Origin: Paramuribaculum sp.
GTDB lineage: Bacteria; Bacteroidota; Bacteroidia; Bacteroidales; Muribaculaceae
NCBI GenBank assembly: GCA_029062075.1
Contig: JAIDQW010000167.1
Location: 1 to 7,462 of the forward strand
Direction: 5' to 3'
DNA: 7,462 nucleotides
Part shown: piece after piece, positions 1-6,190 of the stretch
Layout: each line of letters begins with the position of its first letter
Numbering within the stretch: position 1 is the first letter of the stretch
Translations under genes and position numbers: made by a program
The notes under the pieces: generated by a model
Databases searched by the model: none
Told to the model about the DNA's origin: nothing
What the model saw: only the letters and a program-made list of their open reading frames with translations

Positions 1-85
1 CTTATAAGGTTCAAACGCAATTGCTTTAATTCGTTGGCACATCGGTTGCCAACGAATTAAAGCAATTGCGTTTGAACCTTATAAG
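1..85. repeat. Perfect 39-bp inverted repeat (hairpin) upstream of atpA
   Basis: Bases 1-39 are the exact reverse complement of bases 47-85, with no mismatch, around a 7-base loop (CATCGGT, 40-46). The outer 8 bases of each arm, CTTATAAG (1-8 and 78-85), are themselves palindromic, as is GCAATTGC inside each arm (17-24 and 62-69). The second arm ends 9 bases before the atpA start codon. No T-run follows it, so it does not look like an intrinsic terminator. The first arm begins at the first base of the window, so the true outer end is not visible. The end of atpH would be expected here in a Bacteroidales atp operon but cannot be recognised. The structure may be a real hairpin, or a fold-back artefact at a contig end; the exact coincidence with the window edge makes an artefact quite possible. 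Confidence 0.9.
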
Positions 86-94
86 CAAATAACG

Positions 95-1669
95 ATGATT
101 AATCCCAGCGAGATTTCAGAAGTATTGAAGCAACAGCTCGCCGACATAAATTCAAAAGTGTCGTTCGAGGAAACAGGCACCGTACTCGAAGTCGGAGACG
201 GAGTAGCACACGTCTATGGACTTGACAATGTGTGTGCTAACGAGCTCGTTGAGTTTGAAAACGGTGTAACCGGAGTAGCACTCAACCTTGAAGAAAGCAA
301 TGTCGGAGTTATACTGCTCGACAATGTTGACAAGGTTACTGAAGGCATGAGTGTTAAGCGCACCGGACAAATCGCTTCTATCCCGGTGGGTGAAGGACTC
401 CTCGGACGTGTCATCAACGTCCTCGGAGAGCCTATCGACGGTAAAGGACCCATTGAAGGGGAGCTCCTGAGATTACCTCTCGAAAGAAAAGCACCCGGTG
501 TTATTTTCCGTCAGCCCGTGAAGCAGCCGCTCCAGACCGGTATCAAGGCTGTGGACTCTATGGTGCCAATCGGCAGGGGACAGCGCGAACTCATCATCGG
601 TGACCGTCAGATAGGTAAAACTGCTATCGCTATTGACACTATCATCAACCAGCGCAAAAACTTTGAAGAGGGCAAACCGGTGTTCTGCATCTATGTCGCT
701 ATAGGGCAGAAAGCTTCCTCGGTTGCCGCTACGGTTGAAACACTGCGTCAGCACGGTGCCCTGGACTACACCGTTATTGTTGCCGCAACTGCTTCTGACT
801 CCGCTTCAATGCGCTACTACTCTCCCTTTGCAGGAGTTGCTATCGGTGAATTCTTCAGAGACACCGGAAGAGACGCGCTCATTGTTTACGACGACCTGTC
901 TAAGCAGGCGGTAGCTTACCGAGAAATCTCACTTATTCTCAAACGACCCTCAGGCCGTGAAGCTTACCCCGGTGATATATTCTACCTCCATTCTCGTCTT
1001 CTCGAAAGAGCTGCTAAAATTATTGACAATCAGGAGGTGGCTGCAAATATGAACGACCTGCCAGAGGCACTGAAACCTATTGTTAAAGGCGGAGGCTCAC
1101 TCACTGCACTCCCCATCATCGAAACACAGGCTGGTGACGTCAGCGCATATATCCCCACTAACGTTATCTCTATCACCGACGGTCAGATATTCCTCGAAAC
1201 CGCTCTCTTCAACAGAGGTATCCGTCCAGCGATCAACGTGGGTATCTCAGTATCCCGTGTAGGTGGTAACGCGCAGATTAAGTCAATGAAAAAAGTTGCC
1301 GGAACATTGAAAATCGACCAGGCTCAGTTCCGCGAGCTTGAATCTTTCACAAAATTCGGCGGAGACATTGACCCCGTTACCGCGAGAGTCATTGACAAAG
1401 GTCGTAAGAACGAACGGCTTCTGATTCAACCCCAGTACAAACCACTCGCTGTGGAAGAGGAAGTGGCTGTGATTTTCTGCGGCACAAAAGGACTCCTTGA
1501 AAATGTACCCCTCGACAAAGTGGCTGAGTTTGAGAAACTCTTCCTGCAGCTCCTGCACGCACGCCATCAGGCTGATGTGCTCGACCTGCTCCGACAGGGA
1601 CAGATTAACGATGAAATAACTGATAAAATCACTGCCGCAGCTCAGGAAATTGCTGCAAGATACAATTAA
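95..1669 (+). CDS. atpA: F1Fo-ATP synthase subunit alpha
   Basis: This is the non-catalytic nucleotide-binding subunit of the F1 head, which alternates with beta in the alpha3beta3 ring on the cytoplasmic side of the membrane. The 524-residue product is close to the usual length of about 510 and complete. In order, it shows an N-terminal beta-barrel (about 25-95), a P-loop at 169-176 (GDRQIGKT, with Lys175 and Thr176), the VYDDLSKQA segment around Asp266-Asp267, the strongly conserved stretch from [19 protein letters not shown] to [10 protein letters not shown] with the arginine finger at Arg388, and a C-terminal helical domain ending in AARYN. Position 173 in the P-loop is Ile where almost all family members have Thr; the GxxxxGKT pattern is intact. 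A short insert before GSLTALP (about residues 316-333) resembles other Bacteroidales alphas. The start at ATG 95 fits the family N-terminus (NPSEISEVL); upstream is A-rich with no Shine-Dalgarno. atpG follows 29 bases downstream. Confidence 0.98.
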   Translation: MINPSEISEVLKQQLADINSKVSFEETGTVLEVGDGVAHVYGLDNVCANELVEFENGVTGVALNLEESNVGVILLDNVDKVTEGMSVKRTGQIASIPVGEGLLGRVINVLGEPIDGKGPIEGELLRLPLERKAPGVIFRQPVKQPLQTGIKAVDSMVPIGRGQRELIIGDRQIGKTAIAIDTIINQRKNFEEGKPVFCIYVAIGQKASSVAATVETLRQHGALDYTVIVAATASDSASMRYYSPFAGVAIGEFFRDTGRDALIVYDDLSKQAVAYREISLILKRPSGREAYPGDIFYLHSRLLERAAKIIDNQEVAANMNDLPEALKPIVKGGGSLTALPIIETQAGDVSAYIPTNVISITDGQIFLETALFNRGIRPAINVGISVSRVGGNAQIKSMKKVAGTLKIDQAQFRELESFTKFGGDIDPVTARVIDKGRKNERLLIQPQYKPLAVEEEVAVIFCGTKGLLENVPLDKVAEFEKLFLQLLHARHQADVLDLLRQGQINDEITDKITAAAQEIAARYN

Positions 1670-1698
1670 TAATATAATCAACCGGTCACTCAATAAGC

Positions 1699-2580
1699 AT
1701 GGCAACACTTCGAGAGCTTAAAGCACGAATCGGATCCGTAGCTTCGTCACAGAAGATTACAGGAGCCATGAAGATGATTTCTTCGGCTAAAATGCACAAG
1801 GCGGAGCAGAGTCTCAAGCGCCTCCAGCCATATCGCAAGGGCATTGAAGAGATTATCGGCAACATTCTCGGAGCGGACACCGAATTCTCCTCGACTCTCA
1901 TGGTGCAGCGACCGGTTAACAATATCACCATCGTTGTTTTCGGGTCTGATGACGGACTCTGCGGTGCTTACAACATCAACATCTTCAAGCTTCTTCAGGC
2001 TAAGCTTGCCGAAATTAAAGAAACATACGGTAGCCAAGTCAAAGTAACTATCTATCCTATTGGTAAAAAGATGCTCAAAGCCGTCACCAAGCTCAAATCA
2101 TCTGCCGTAGATGTGGTTACCCGCGAAGGCGTTGACTCAAAAACTACCGGAGACGGGGTCAAGATGTTTGTGGATTTCCTCACTCAGAGTTTTGAAAGCG
2201 GAGAAACCGACAAAGTCGATTTCCTCTACATGAACTTTCAGAGCGTCAGCCGTCAGCGCCCAAGCTTCGGACAGCTTCTGCCGGTTACTCAGGATGCGTT
2301 TGCGCCGGTCGGAAGCAAGGCTACCGCAAAGCCATACATCTTCGAGCCATCGCCCGCTGCCATTTTCAACTCAGCTCTCCCAATGCTTCTCCTCGCTGTT
2401 ATGCAGGACATTTTCACAGAGAACAGAGCTTCGGAGCAGGCGGCGAGAGTCATGGCTATGCAGAGTGCCAACGACAATGCAACCAAGCTCCTCGAGCAGC
2501 TGCAACTTGAATATAATAAACTGCGTCAGCAGAGTATCACAACTGAGTTGCTTGATATTCTCGGCGGTCAAATTAGATAA
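1699..2580 (+). CDS. atpG: F1Fo-ATP synthase subunit gamma
   Basis: This is the central rotor shaft of F1, which turns inside the alpha3beta3 ring and couples proton flow through Fo to ATP synthesis. The 293-residue product matches the family length of about 285-300. The N-terminal helix carries the typical KITGAMKMISSAKM motif (about 19-32). The middle holds the Rossmann-like part, including VVFGSDDGLCGAYN (about 79-92). The C-terminal helix ends in the gamma signature ITTELLDILGG (280-290), with Gly-Gly where many members have Gly-Ala. The start at ATG 1699 gives the standard MATLRELKARI beginning and lies 29 bases after atpA, so the two are surely co-transcribed. The 3' neighbour is nuoI, not atpD and atpC as in Proteobacteria. 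That agrees with Bacteroidales operons, where beta and epsilon lie at the front of the cluster and would be outside this window. Confidence 0.97.
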   Translation: MATLRELKARIGSVASSQKITGAMKMISSAKMHKAEQSLKRLQPYRKGIEEIIGNILGADTEFSSTLMVQRPVNNITIVVFGSDDGLCGAYNINIFKLLQAKLAEIKETYGSQVKVTIYPIGKKMLKAVTKLKSSAVDVVTREGVDSKTTGDGVKMFVDFLTQSFESGETDKVDFLYMNFQSVSRQRPSFGQLLPVTQDAFAPVGSKATAKPYIFEPSPAAIFNSALPMLLLAVMQDIFTENRASEQAARVMAMQSANDNATKLLEQLQLEYNKLRQQSITTELLDILGGQIR

Positions 2581-2614
2581 ACATAAACGAAAAAGTAATT
2601 ACAAATAATAAACC
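2581..2614 (+). other. A-rich junction between the atp and nuo genes, no terminator
   Basis: These 34 bases separate the atpG stop from the nuoI start. They are strongly A-rich and contain no stem-loop with a T-run, no Shine-Dalgarno sequence and no convincing Bacteroidota promoter (TTTG at -33 with TAnnTTTG at -7). Transcription from atpG therefore probably reads into nuoI. CAAATAATA at 2602-2610 recurs in the leader of nuoJ (3241-3249), and its first seven bases recur before atpA (86-92). Confidence 0.5.
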
Positions 2615-3235
2615 ATGGGTAGTGTAAAAGACTATTTTTCATCATTAGGTTCAGGCATAGCCAGCCTCTTGAAAGGCATGCAGGTAACCGGTAAGGAATT
2701 TATCACCCCTAAAATCACTGAGCAGTATCCCGAAAACAGAGACACTGTTAAGGTACCCGAAAGATTCAGAGCCATTCTCGAACTCAAATACGATGAGGAA
2801 GGACGTCACAAATGTATCGCTTGCGGTATCTGTGAGAGAAACTGTCCTAACGGAACCATCACACTAACAACCAAGATGGTGGATACACCGGACGGTAAGA
2901 AAAAACGCAAACTTGAAAAATATCAGTACGATCTCGGTAGCTGCACCTTCTGTCAGCTTTGCGTATCTTCTTGCCCCCAGGATGCTCTCCGATTCTCTAA
3001 TGACTTCGAGCAGGCTGTATTTACAAGAGACAAACTCGTTAAAAAACTAAACTATCTTCCTGAAAAAGAAGAACCCGCTCCATCACCCGAAGAGCTCGCG
3101 CGCATTCAGGCAGAGAGAGAAGCCAAAATAGCCGCTGCCAAAGCTGCCGCCGCTGCCAAGAAAGCTGAGGCTGCCGCCGCTGAGGCTATTGAGAAAAAAG
3201 AAGAAAAAGAGGAGGACAAATCCTCTGAGAACTAA
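2615..3235 (+). CDS. nuoI: NADH-quinone oxidoreductase (complex I) subunit I, two 4Fe-4S ferredoxin
   Basis: NuoI sits at the foot of the peripheral arm of complex I and relays electrons through two 4Fe-4S clusters (N6a and N6b) toward NuoB and quinone. Two complete cluster motifs are visible: Cys67, Cys70, Cys73, Cys77 (CIACGICERNCP) and Cys110, Cys113, Cys116, Cys120 (CTFCQLCVSSCP). Between them lies a charged loop with KKKRK. The N-terminus (LLKGMQVTGKEFITPKITEQYPE) matches Bacteroides-type NuoI. The 206-residue product is longer than the usual 150-180 because of a tail from about residue 150 to 206, first Pro/Glu-rich, then Ala/Lys-rich, then Lys/Glu-rich, with no Cys. ATG 2615 is the natural start. 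nuoJ follows after 28 bases, but the usual 5' neighbour nuoH is replaced by atpG. Bacteroidota complex I commonly lacks NuoE, F and G, so the electron donor may not be NADH; the window cannot decide this. Confidence 0.96.
   Translation: MGSVKDYFSSLGSGIASLLKGMQVTGKEFITPKITEQYPENRDTVKVPERFRAILELKYDEEGRHKCIACGICERNCPNGTITLTTKMVDTPDGKKKRKLEKYQYDLGSCTFCQLCVSSCPQDALRFSNDFEQAVFTRDKLVKKLNYLPEKEEPAPSPEELARIQAEREAKIAAAKAAAAAKKAEAAAAEAIEKKEEKEEDKSSEN
3131..3187 (+). repeat. GCC/GCT-rich low-complexity repeat in the nuoI tail
   Basis: The stretch coding for residues 173-191 of NuoI is built from short imperfect repeats of alanine codons with interspersed Lys and Glu codons. GCTGCCGCCGCTG occurs at 3143-3155 and again at 3170-3182, and GCCGCTGCCAA at 3131-3141 and 3149-3159. 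Such a tract can change length by replication slippage in multiples of three. The encoded Ala/Lys/Glu sequence would form a charged helix. Confidence 0.7.
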
Positions 3236-3263
3236 TTAAGCAAATAATAACTAATCATCAGAT

Positions 3264-3779
3264 ATGGAATCAGTTGGAAGTATCATCATGTATGTGATAA
3301 TCGCGCTGTCGATTATCGTTTTCTCGGTACTCACTGTGACCACTCGCAAAATCCTGCGTAGCGCTACATATCTCCTGTTCACACTTTTTGCTACTGCAGC
3401 ACTTTACTTCAAGCTCGATTACGAGTTTCTCGGTGCGGTGCAGATTGCTGTGTATGCCGGCGGTATTGTAGTTCTTTTCGTTTTCTCGATTTTGCTGACG
3501 TCACACCCGGGACACAGCAGTGAAAAACTCGTTTCCCGCAAGCGTGTACTCGGGCTTACACTCGCCGTGGCTACACTCGTCATTGCCGGATATGCACTCA
3601 TCAGCCGTTGCTCGGTGATGTTTGCTAAACTCCCACAAATGGATAATCCGTCAATGCAGAAAATCGGAGAAACACTTATGGGCACCGGCAACGGAGAATA
3701 CCTTCTCCCATTCGAAGCCATCAGCGTGCTCCTTCTTGCTTGTATAATCGGTGGCGTCGTTGTCGCCCGCAAAAGATAA
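3264..3779 (+). CDS. nuoJ: NADH-quinone oxidoreductase (complex I) subunit J
   Basis: NuoJ is a membrane subunit of the proton-pumping arm, packed between NuoH/A and NuoK near the quinone site. The 171-residue product has five predicted membrane helices at about 8-27, 33-50, 55-78, 95-114 and 148-168, as in the family (E. coli form about 184 residues). The third carries the diagnostic LGAVQIAVYAGGIVVLFVF motif (56-74), which in solved structures holds the pi-bulge that switches during turnover. ATG 3264 is chosen because it gives a normal N-terminus; ATG 3288 (codon 9) would cut into the first helix. Its stop lies 6 bases before nuoK, indicating translational coupling. Confidence 0.95.
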   Translation: MESVGSIIMYVIIALSIIVFSVLTVTTRKILRSATYLLFTLFATAALYFKLDYEFLGAVQIAVYAGGIVVLFVFSILLTSHPGHSSEKLVSRKRVLGLTLAVATLVIAGYALISRCSVMFAKLPQMDNPSMQKIGETLMGTGNGEYLLPFEAISVLLLACIIGGVVVARKR

Positions 3780-3785
3780 TGCACT

Positions 3786-4097
3786 ATGGATATTACAGTA
3801 ATTTATTATTTGGTGCCATCGCTGATTATGTTCTGCTGCGGAGTATATGGATTCGTCACTCGCAAGAATATGATTGCCATGCTCATCTCGCTTGAGCTTA
3901 TGCTCAACAGCGTGGACATCAACTTTGTCGTGTTCAACAGATTCCTCTTCCCTAACCAGCTTGAGGGTATGTTCTTCACACTCTTCGCCATCGCTATCGC
4001 TGCTGCCGAAACAGCGCTCGCTATAGCTATCATCATCAATATCTTCAGGGCATCGAAAAATATCGACGCTACAGATGTAACTAAAATGAAATTCTAA
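3786..4097 (+). CDS. nuoK: NADH-quinone oxidoreductase (complex I) subunit K
   Basis: NuoK is the small MrpC-like membrane subunit that contributes to the half-channel next to NuoJ. At 103 residues it matches the E. coli length (100). Three membrane helices are visible at about 4-22, 28-48 and 61-86. The two membrane-buried glutamates needed for proton pumping are both present: Glu37 in LISLELMLNSV and Glu75 in AIAAAETALAIAI (E. coli Glu36 and Glu72). The gene is separated by 6 bases from nuoJ and by 5 from nuoL, the tightest packing in the window. Confidence 0.96.
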   Translation: MDITVIYYLVPSLIMFCCGVYGFVTRKNMIAMLISLELMLNSVDINFVVFNRFLFPNQLEGMFFTLFAIAIAAAETALAIAIIINIFRASKNIDATDVTKMKF

Positions 4098-4102
4098 GCC
4101 AC

Positions 4103-6151
4103 ATGGACATCACTTTACCTCTTTTGATACTGGTCATTCCGCTTTTCATGTTCCTGCTTCTGGGACTGACCGGAATGAAGATGAGCCACAGGCTCGCAGG
4201 CACTCTCGGAACACTCGGAATGGGTACCGTACTTGTCCTGTCATACATCACCGCATTCACATATTTCTATAGCGGTGCTCCCGAATTTATTACAACAGCC
4301 GGAGAACGACTCCAATACACTGTTTTCAATGTCACCTGGCTCCAGTTCACCGACTCGCTCGTAATCAATCTCGGATTCCTTCTCGACCCGATTTCTGCTA
4401 TGATGCTCATTGTTATACCCACTATCTCTTTCATGGTGCATCTGTACAGTCTCGGCTACATGCGCGATCATCACGGTGTGTATGAGCACGGATTCCAGAG
4501 ATTCTACGCTTTCCTCTCGCTCTTCAGCTTTTCAATGCTCGGACTCGTGGTTGCCACAAACATCTTCCAGATGTACATCTTCTGGGAGCTCGTGGGTGCC
4601 TCTTCCTACCTCCTCATCGGCTTCTACTACAAAAAGCCATCTGCTGTTTCAGCATCAAAGAAAGCGTTTATCGTTACCCGATTCGCCGACCTCGGCTTCC
4701 TTATCGGTATCCTGATACTCTCTTTCTACACAGGCACATTCAACTTCGCTGATCTGACTTCTGCACCGGTTGACGGTATAGCCAACGTAAGTCAGGTGAG
4801 CCTCACAACTGCCGAAGGCATCAAGGCGCTGTTCACAAACAGCCCCGCACCGATGTTTATGGGTGCTTCCGTTATGACATGGGCGCTCGTCCTCATCTTC
4901 ATGGGCGGCATGGGTAAATCAGCAATGATGCCTCTCCACATCTGGCTCCCGGATGCTATGGAAGGTCCAACACCTGTCAGCGCACTCATCCACGCTGCAA
5001 CAATGGTCGTCGCCGGAGTATATCTCGTTGCACGTCTGTTCCCACTGTACCTTATGGAAACGGCAGCACTCGACATAATTGTGGTTGTTGGCGCACTGAC
5101 CGCTTTCTATGCGGCTATGGTAGCCTGCACGCAGGTTGACATCAAGCGTGTCCTCGCATTCTCTACAATTTCACAGATTGCGTTCATGATGGTGTCACTC
5201 GGCGTTGCACGCCCTGAATTCCACCACGGTTTAGGCTACATGGCTGGTATGTTCCACCTCTTCACTCACGCTATGTTCAAGGCGCTCCTCTTCCTCTGCG
5301 CCGGTGCACTTATCCATGCCATTGGCTCTAACGACTACACCGCAATGCACGGACTCAGAAAATACATGCCGATAACACACATCACATTCCTTATCGGCTG
5401 TCTCGCAATTGCAGGTATCATCCCGTTCGCAGGATTCTTCTCTAAGGACGAGATTCTCACCGCTTGCTTCGGACACTCTATTGTGTGGTACATCTGGATG
5501 TCACTGGTTGCCGGTCTCACTGCTTTCTATATGTTCCGTCTCTACTACCTCATCTTCTGGTGGAAAGAGCACAAGGTTGAAGACCCTCACCATGCACCGC
5601 ACGACCAGCCATGGACTATGACAGCACCACTCGTTATACTCGCTGCCATATCTTGTGTCGCAGGATTCGTACCGTTCGGTAATCTCGTTACATGGAACGG
5701 ACACCCCATGTTTGTTAACGAAAATGGAGAAATGACATCCGGATTCCTGACAAACCTTGAAAATCTTGACTGGAGCGTTGCCGGCATATCACTCGCTGTC
5801 GCTATCATTGCAATCCTCATCGCAACAGCGATGTACAAGAAGGAAAATCCTCTCCCGGCAAAGATGAAAAACGCCCTCCCGGCTCTCTGGGACTGGTGCT
5901 TCCACCGCTTCTACTGGGACGAACTCTACCAGTTCATCACCCACAAGATTATATTCGGCTGCATCTGTAAGCCTATCGCCTGGTTTGACCGCCATATCAT
6001 CGACGGATCAATGGACGGACTCGCTTACGTTACAAACAAAGCTTCCGAAGCCATAAAGGGATTCCAGAGCGGCAAAGTTCAGATGTATGTTTGGTTCTAT
6101 CTCATCGGAGCGCTGCTCCTCGGGGCTATCACACTTATCTGCCTTATCTGA
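4103..6151 (+). CDS. nuoL: NADH-quinone oxidoreductase (complex I) subunit L, antiporter-like pump
   Basis: NuoL is the most distal of the three Mrp-antiporter-like ion-pumping subunits, and carries the long lateral helix that runs along the membrane arm. The 682-residue product is longer than E. coli NuoL (613) but shows no break. The polar residues of the proton path are present: Glu162 (IFWELVGASSYLLIGFYY), Asp196, Lys272 (GMGKSAMMPLHIWLPDAM), His297 (ALIHAATM), His385, His389 and Lys393 (FHLFTHAMFKALLF), and Lys448 (GFFSKDEIL), matching E. coli Glu144, Asp178, Lys229, His254, His334, His338, Lys342 and Lys399. A His-rich cytoplasmic loop lies at 490-500. The C-terminal part (about 595-682) has the lateral-helix and anchor features (FYWDELY, SGKVQMYVWFYLIGALLLG). 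The start at ATG 4103 lies 5 bases after nuoK. nuoM begins 39 bases downstream. Confidence 0.97.
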   Translation: MDITLPLLILVIPLFMFLLLGLTGMKMSHRLAGTLGTLGMGTVLVLSYITAFTYFYSGAPEFITTAGERLQYTVFNVTWLQFTDSLVINLGFLLDPISAMMLIVIPTISFMVHLYSLGYMRDHHGVYEHGFQRFYAFLSLFSFSMLGLVVATNIFQMYIFWELVGASSYLLIGFYYKKPSAVSASKKAFIVTRFADLGFLIGILILSFYTGTFNFADLTSAPVDGIANVSQVSLTTAEGIKALFTNSPAPMFMGASVMTWALVLIFMGGMGKSAMMPLHIWLPDAMEGPTPVSALIHAATMVVAGVYLVARLFPLYLMETAALDIIVVVGALTAFYAAMVACTQVDIKRVLAFSTISQIAFMMVSLGVARPEFHHGLGYMAGMFHLFTHAMFKALLFLCAGALIHAIGSNDYTAMHGLRKYMPITHITFLIGCLAIAGIIPFAGFFSKDEILTACFGHSIVWYIWMSLVAGLTAFYMFRLYYLIFWWKEHKVEDPHHAPHDQPWTMTAPLVILAAISCVAGFVPFGNLVTWNGHPMFVNENGEMTSGFLTNLENLDWSVAGISLAVAIIAILIATAMYKKENPLPAKMKNALPALWDWCFHRFYWDELYQFITHKIIFGCICKPIAWFDRHIIDGSMDGLAYVTNKASEAIKGFQSGKVQMYVWFYLIGALLLGAITLICLI

Positions 6152-6190
6152 TAGAATTACATTGGTGCAATAAGAAAAAGTATAGTAATT

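Noticed and set aside
1..60. Open frame from base 1 to the TAA at 58-60 as the tail of atpH
   Set aside because: The translation ([19 protein letters not shown]) does not resemble the usual delta-subunit C-terminus, and the frame crosses the palindrome, so it cannot be supported.
1..85. Inverted repeat as an intrinsic terminator or an invertible promoter
   Set aside because: No T-run follows either arm, and the 7-base loop is far too small to carry an invertible promoter. No TAnnTTTG promoter motif is visible in it.
1283..1708. 141-codon antisense open frame over the end of atpA
   Set aside because: It lies opposite a clearly conserved gene, and its translation shows no recognisable domain. 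It is a codon-bias shadow, as are the other antisense frames over atpG and nuoL.
3208..3226. Small stem (AGAGGA / TCCTCT) at the end of nuoI as a terminator or attenuator
   Set aside because: Only six base pairs, inside the coding region, with no T-run after it; it is expected by chance in purine-rich Lys/Glu codons.
3786..4114. NuoK and NuoL both begin with MDIT, suggesting a start-region duplication
   Set aside because: The codons differ and similarity stops after four residues, so chance is enough.
5570..5605. His-rich segment of NuoL (around residues 490-500) as a metal-binding insert
   Set aside because: A variable His-rich loop at this place is common in NuoL proteins, and nothing else suggests a specific metal site.
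6152..6190. Separate promoter for nuoM in the 39-base gap
   Set aside because: TACATTGG is only an imperfect match to TAnnTTTG, and no suitably spaced TTTG element precedes it. Read-through from nuoL is simpler.
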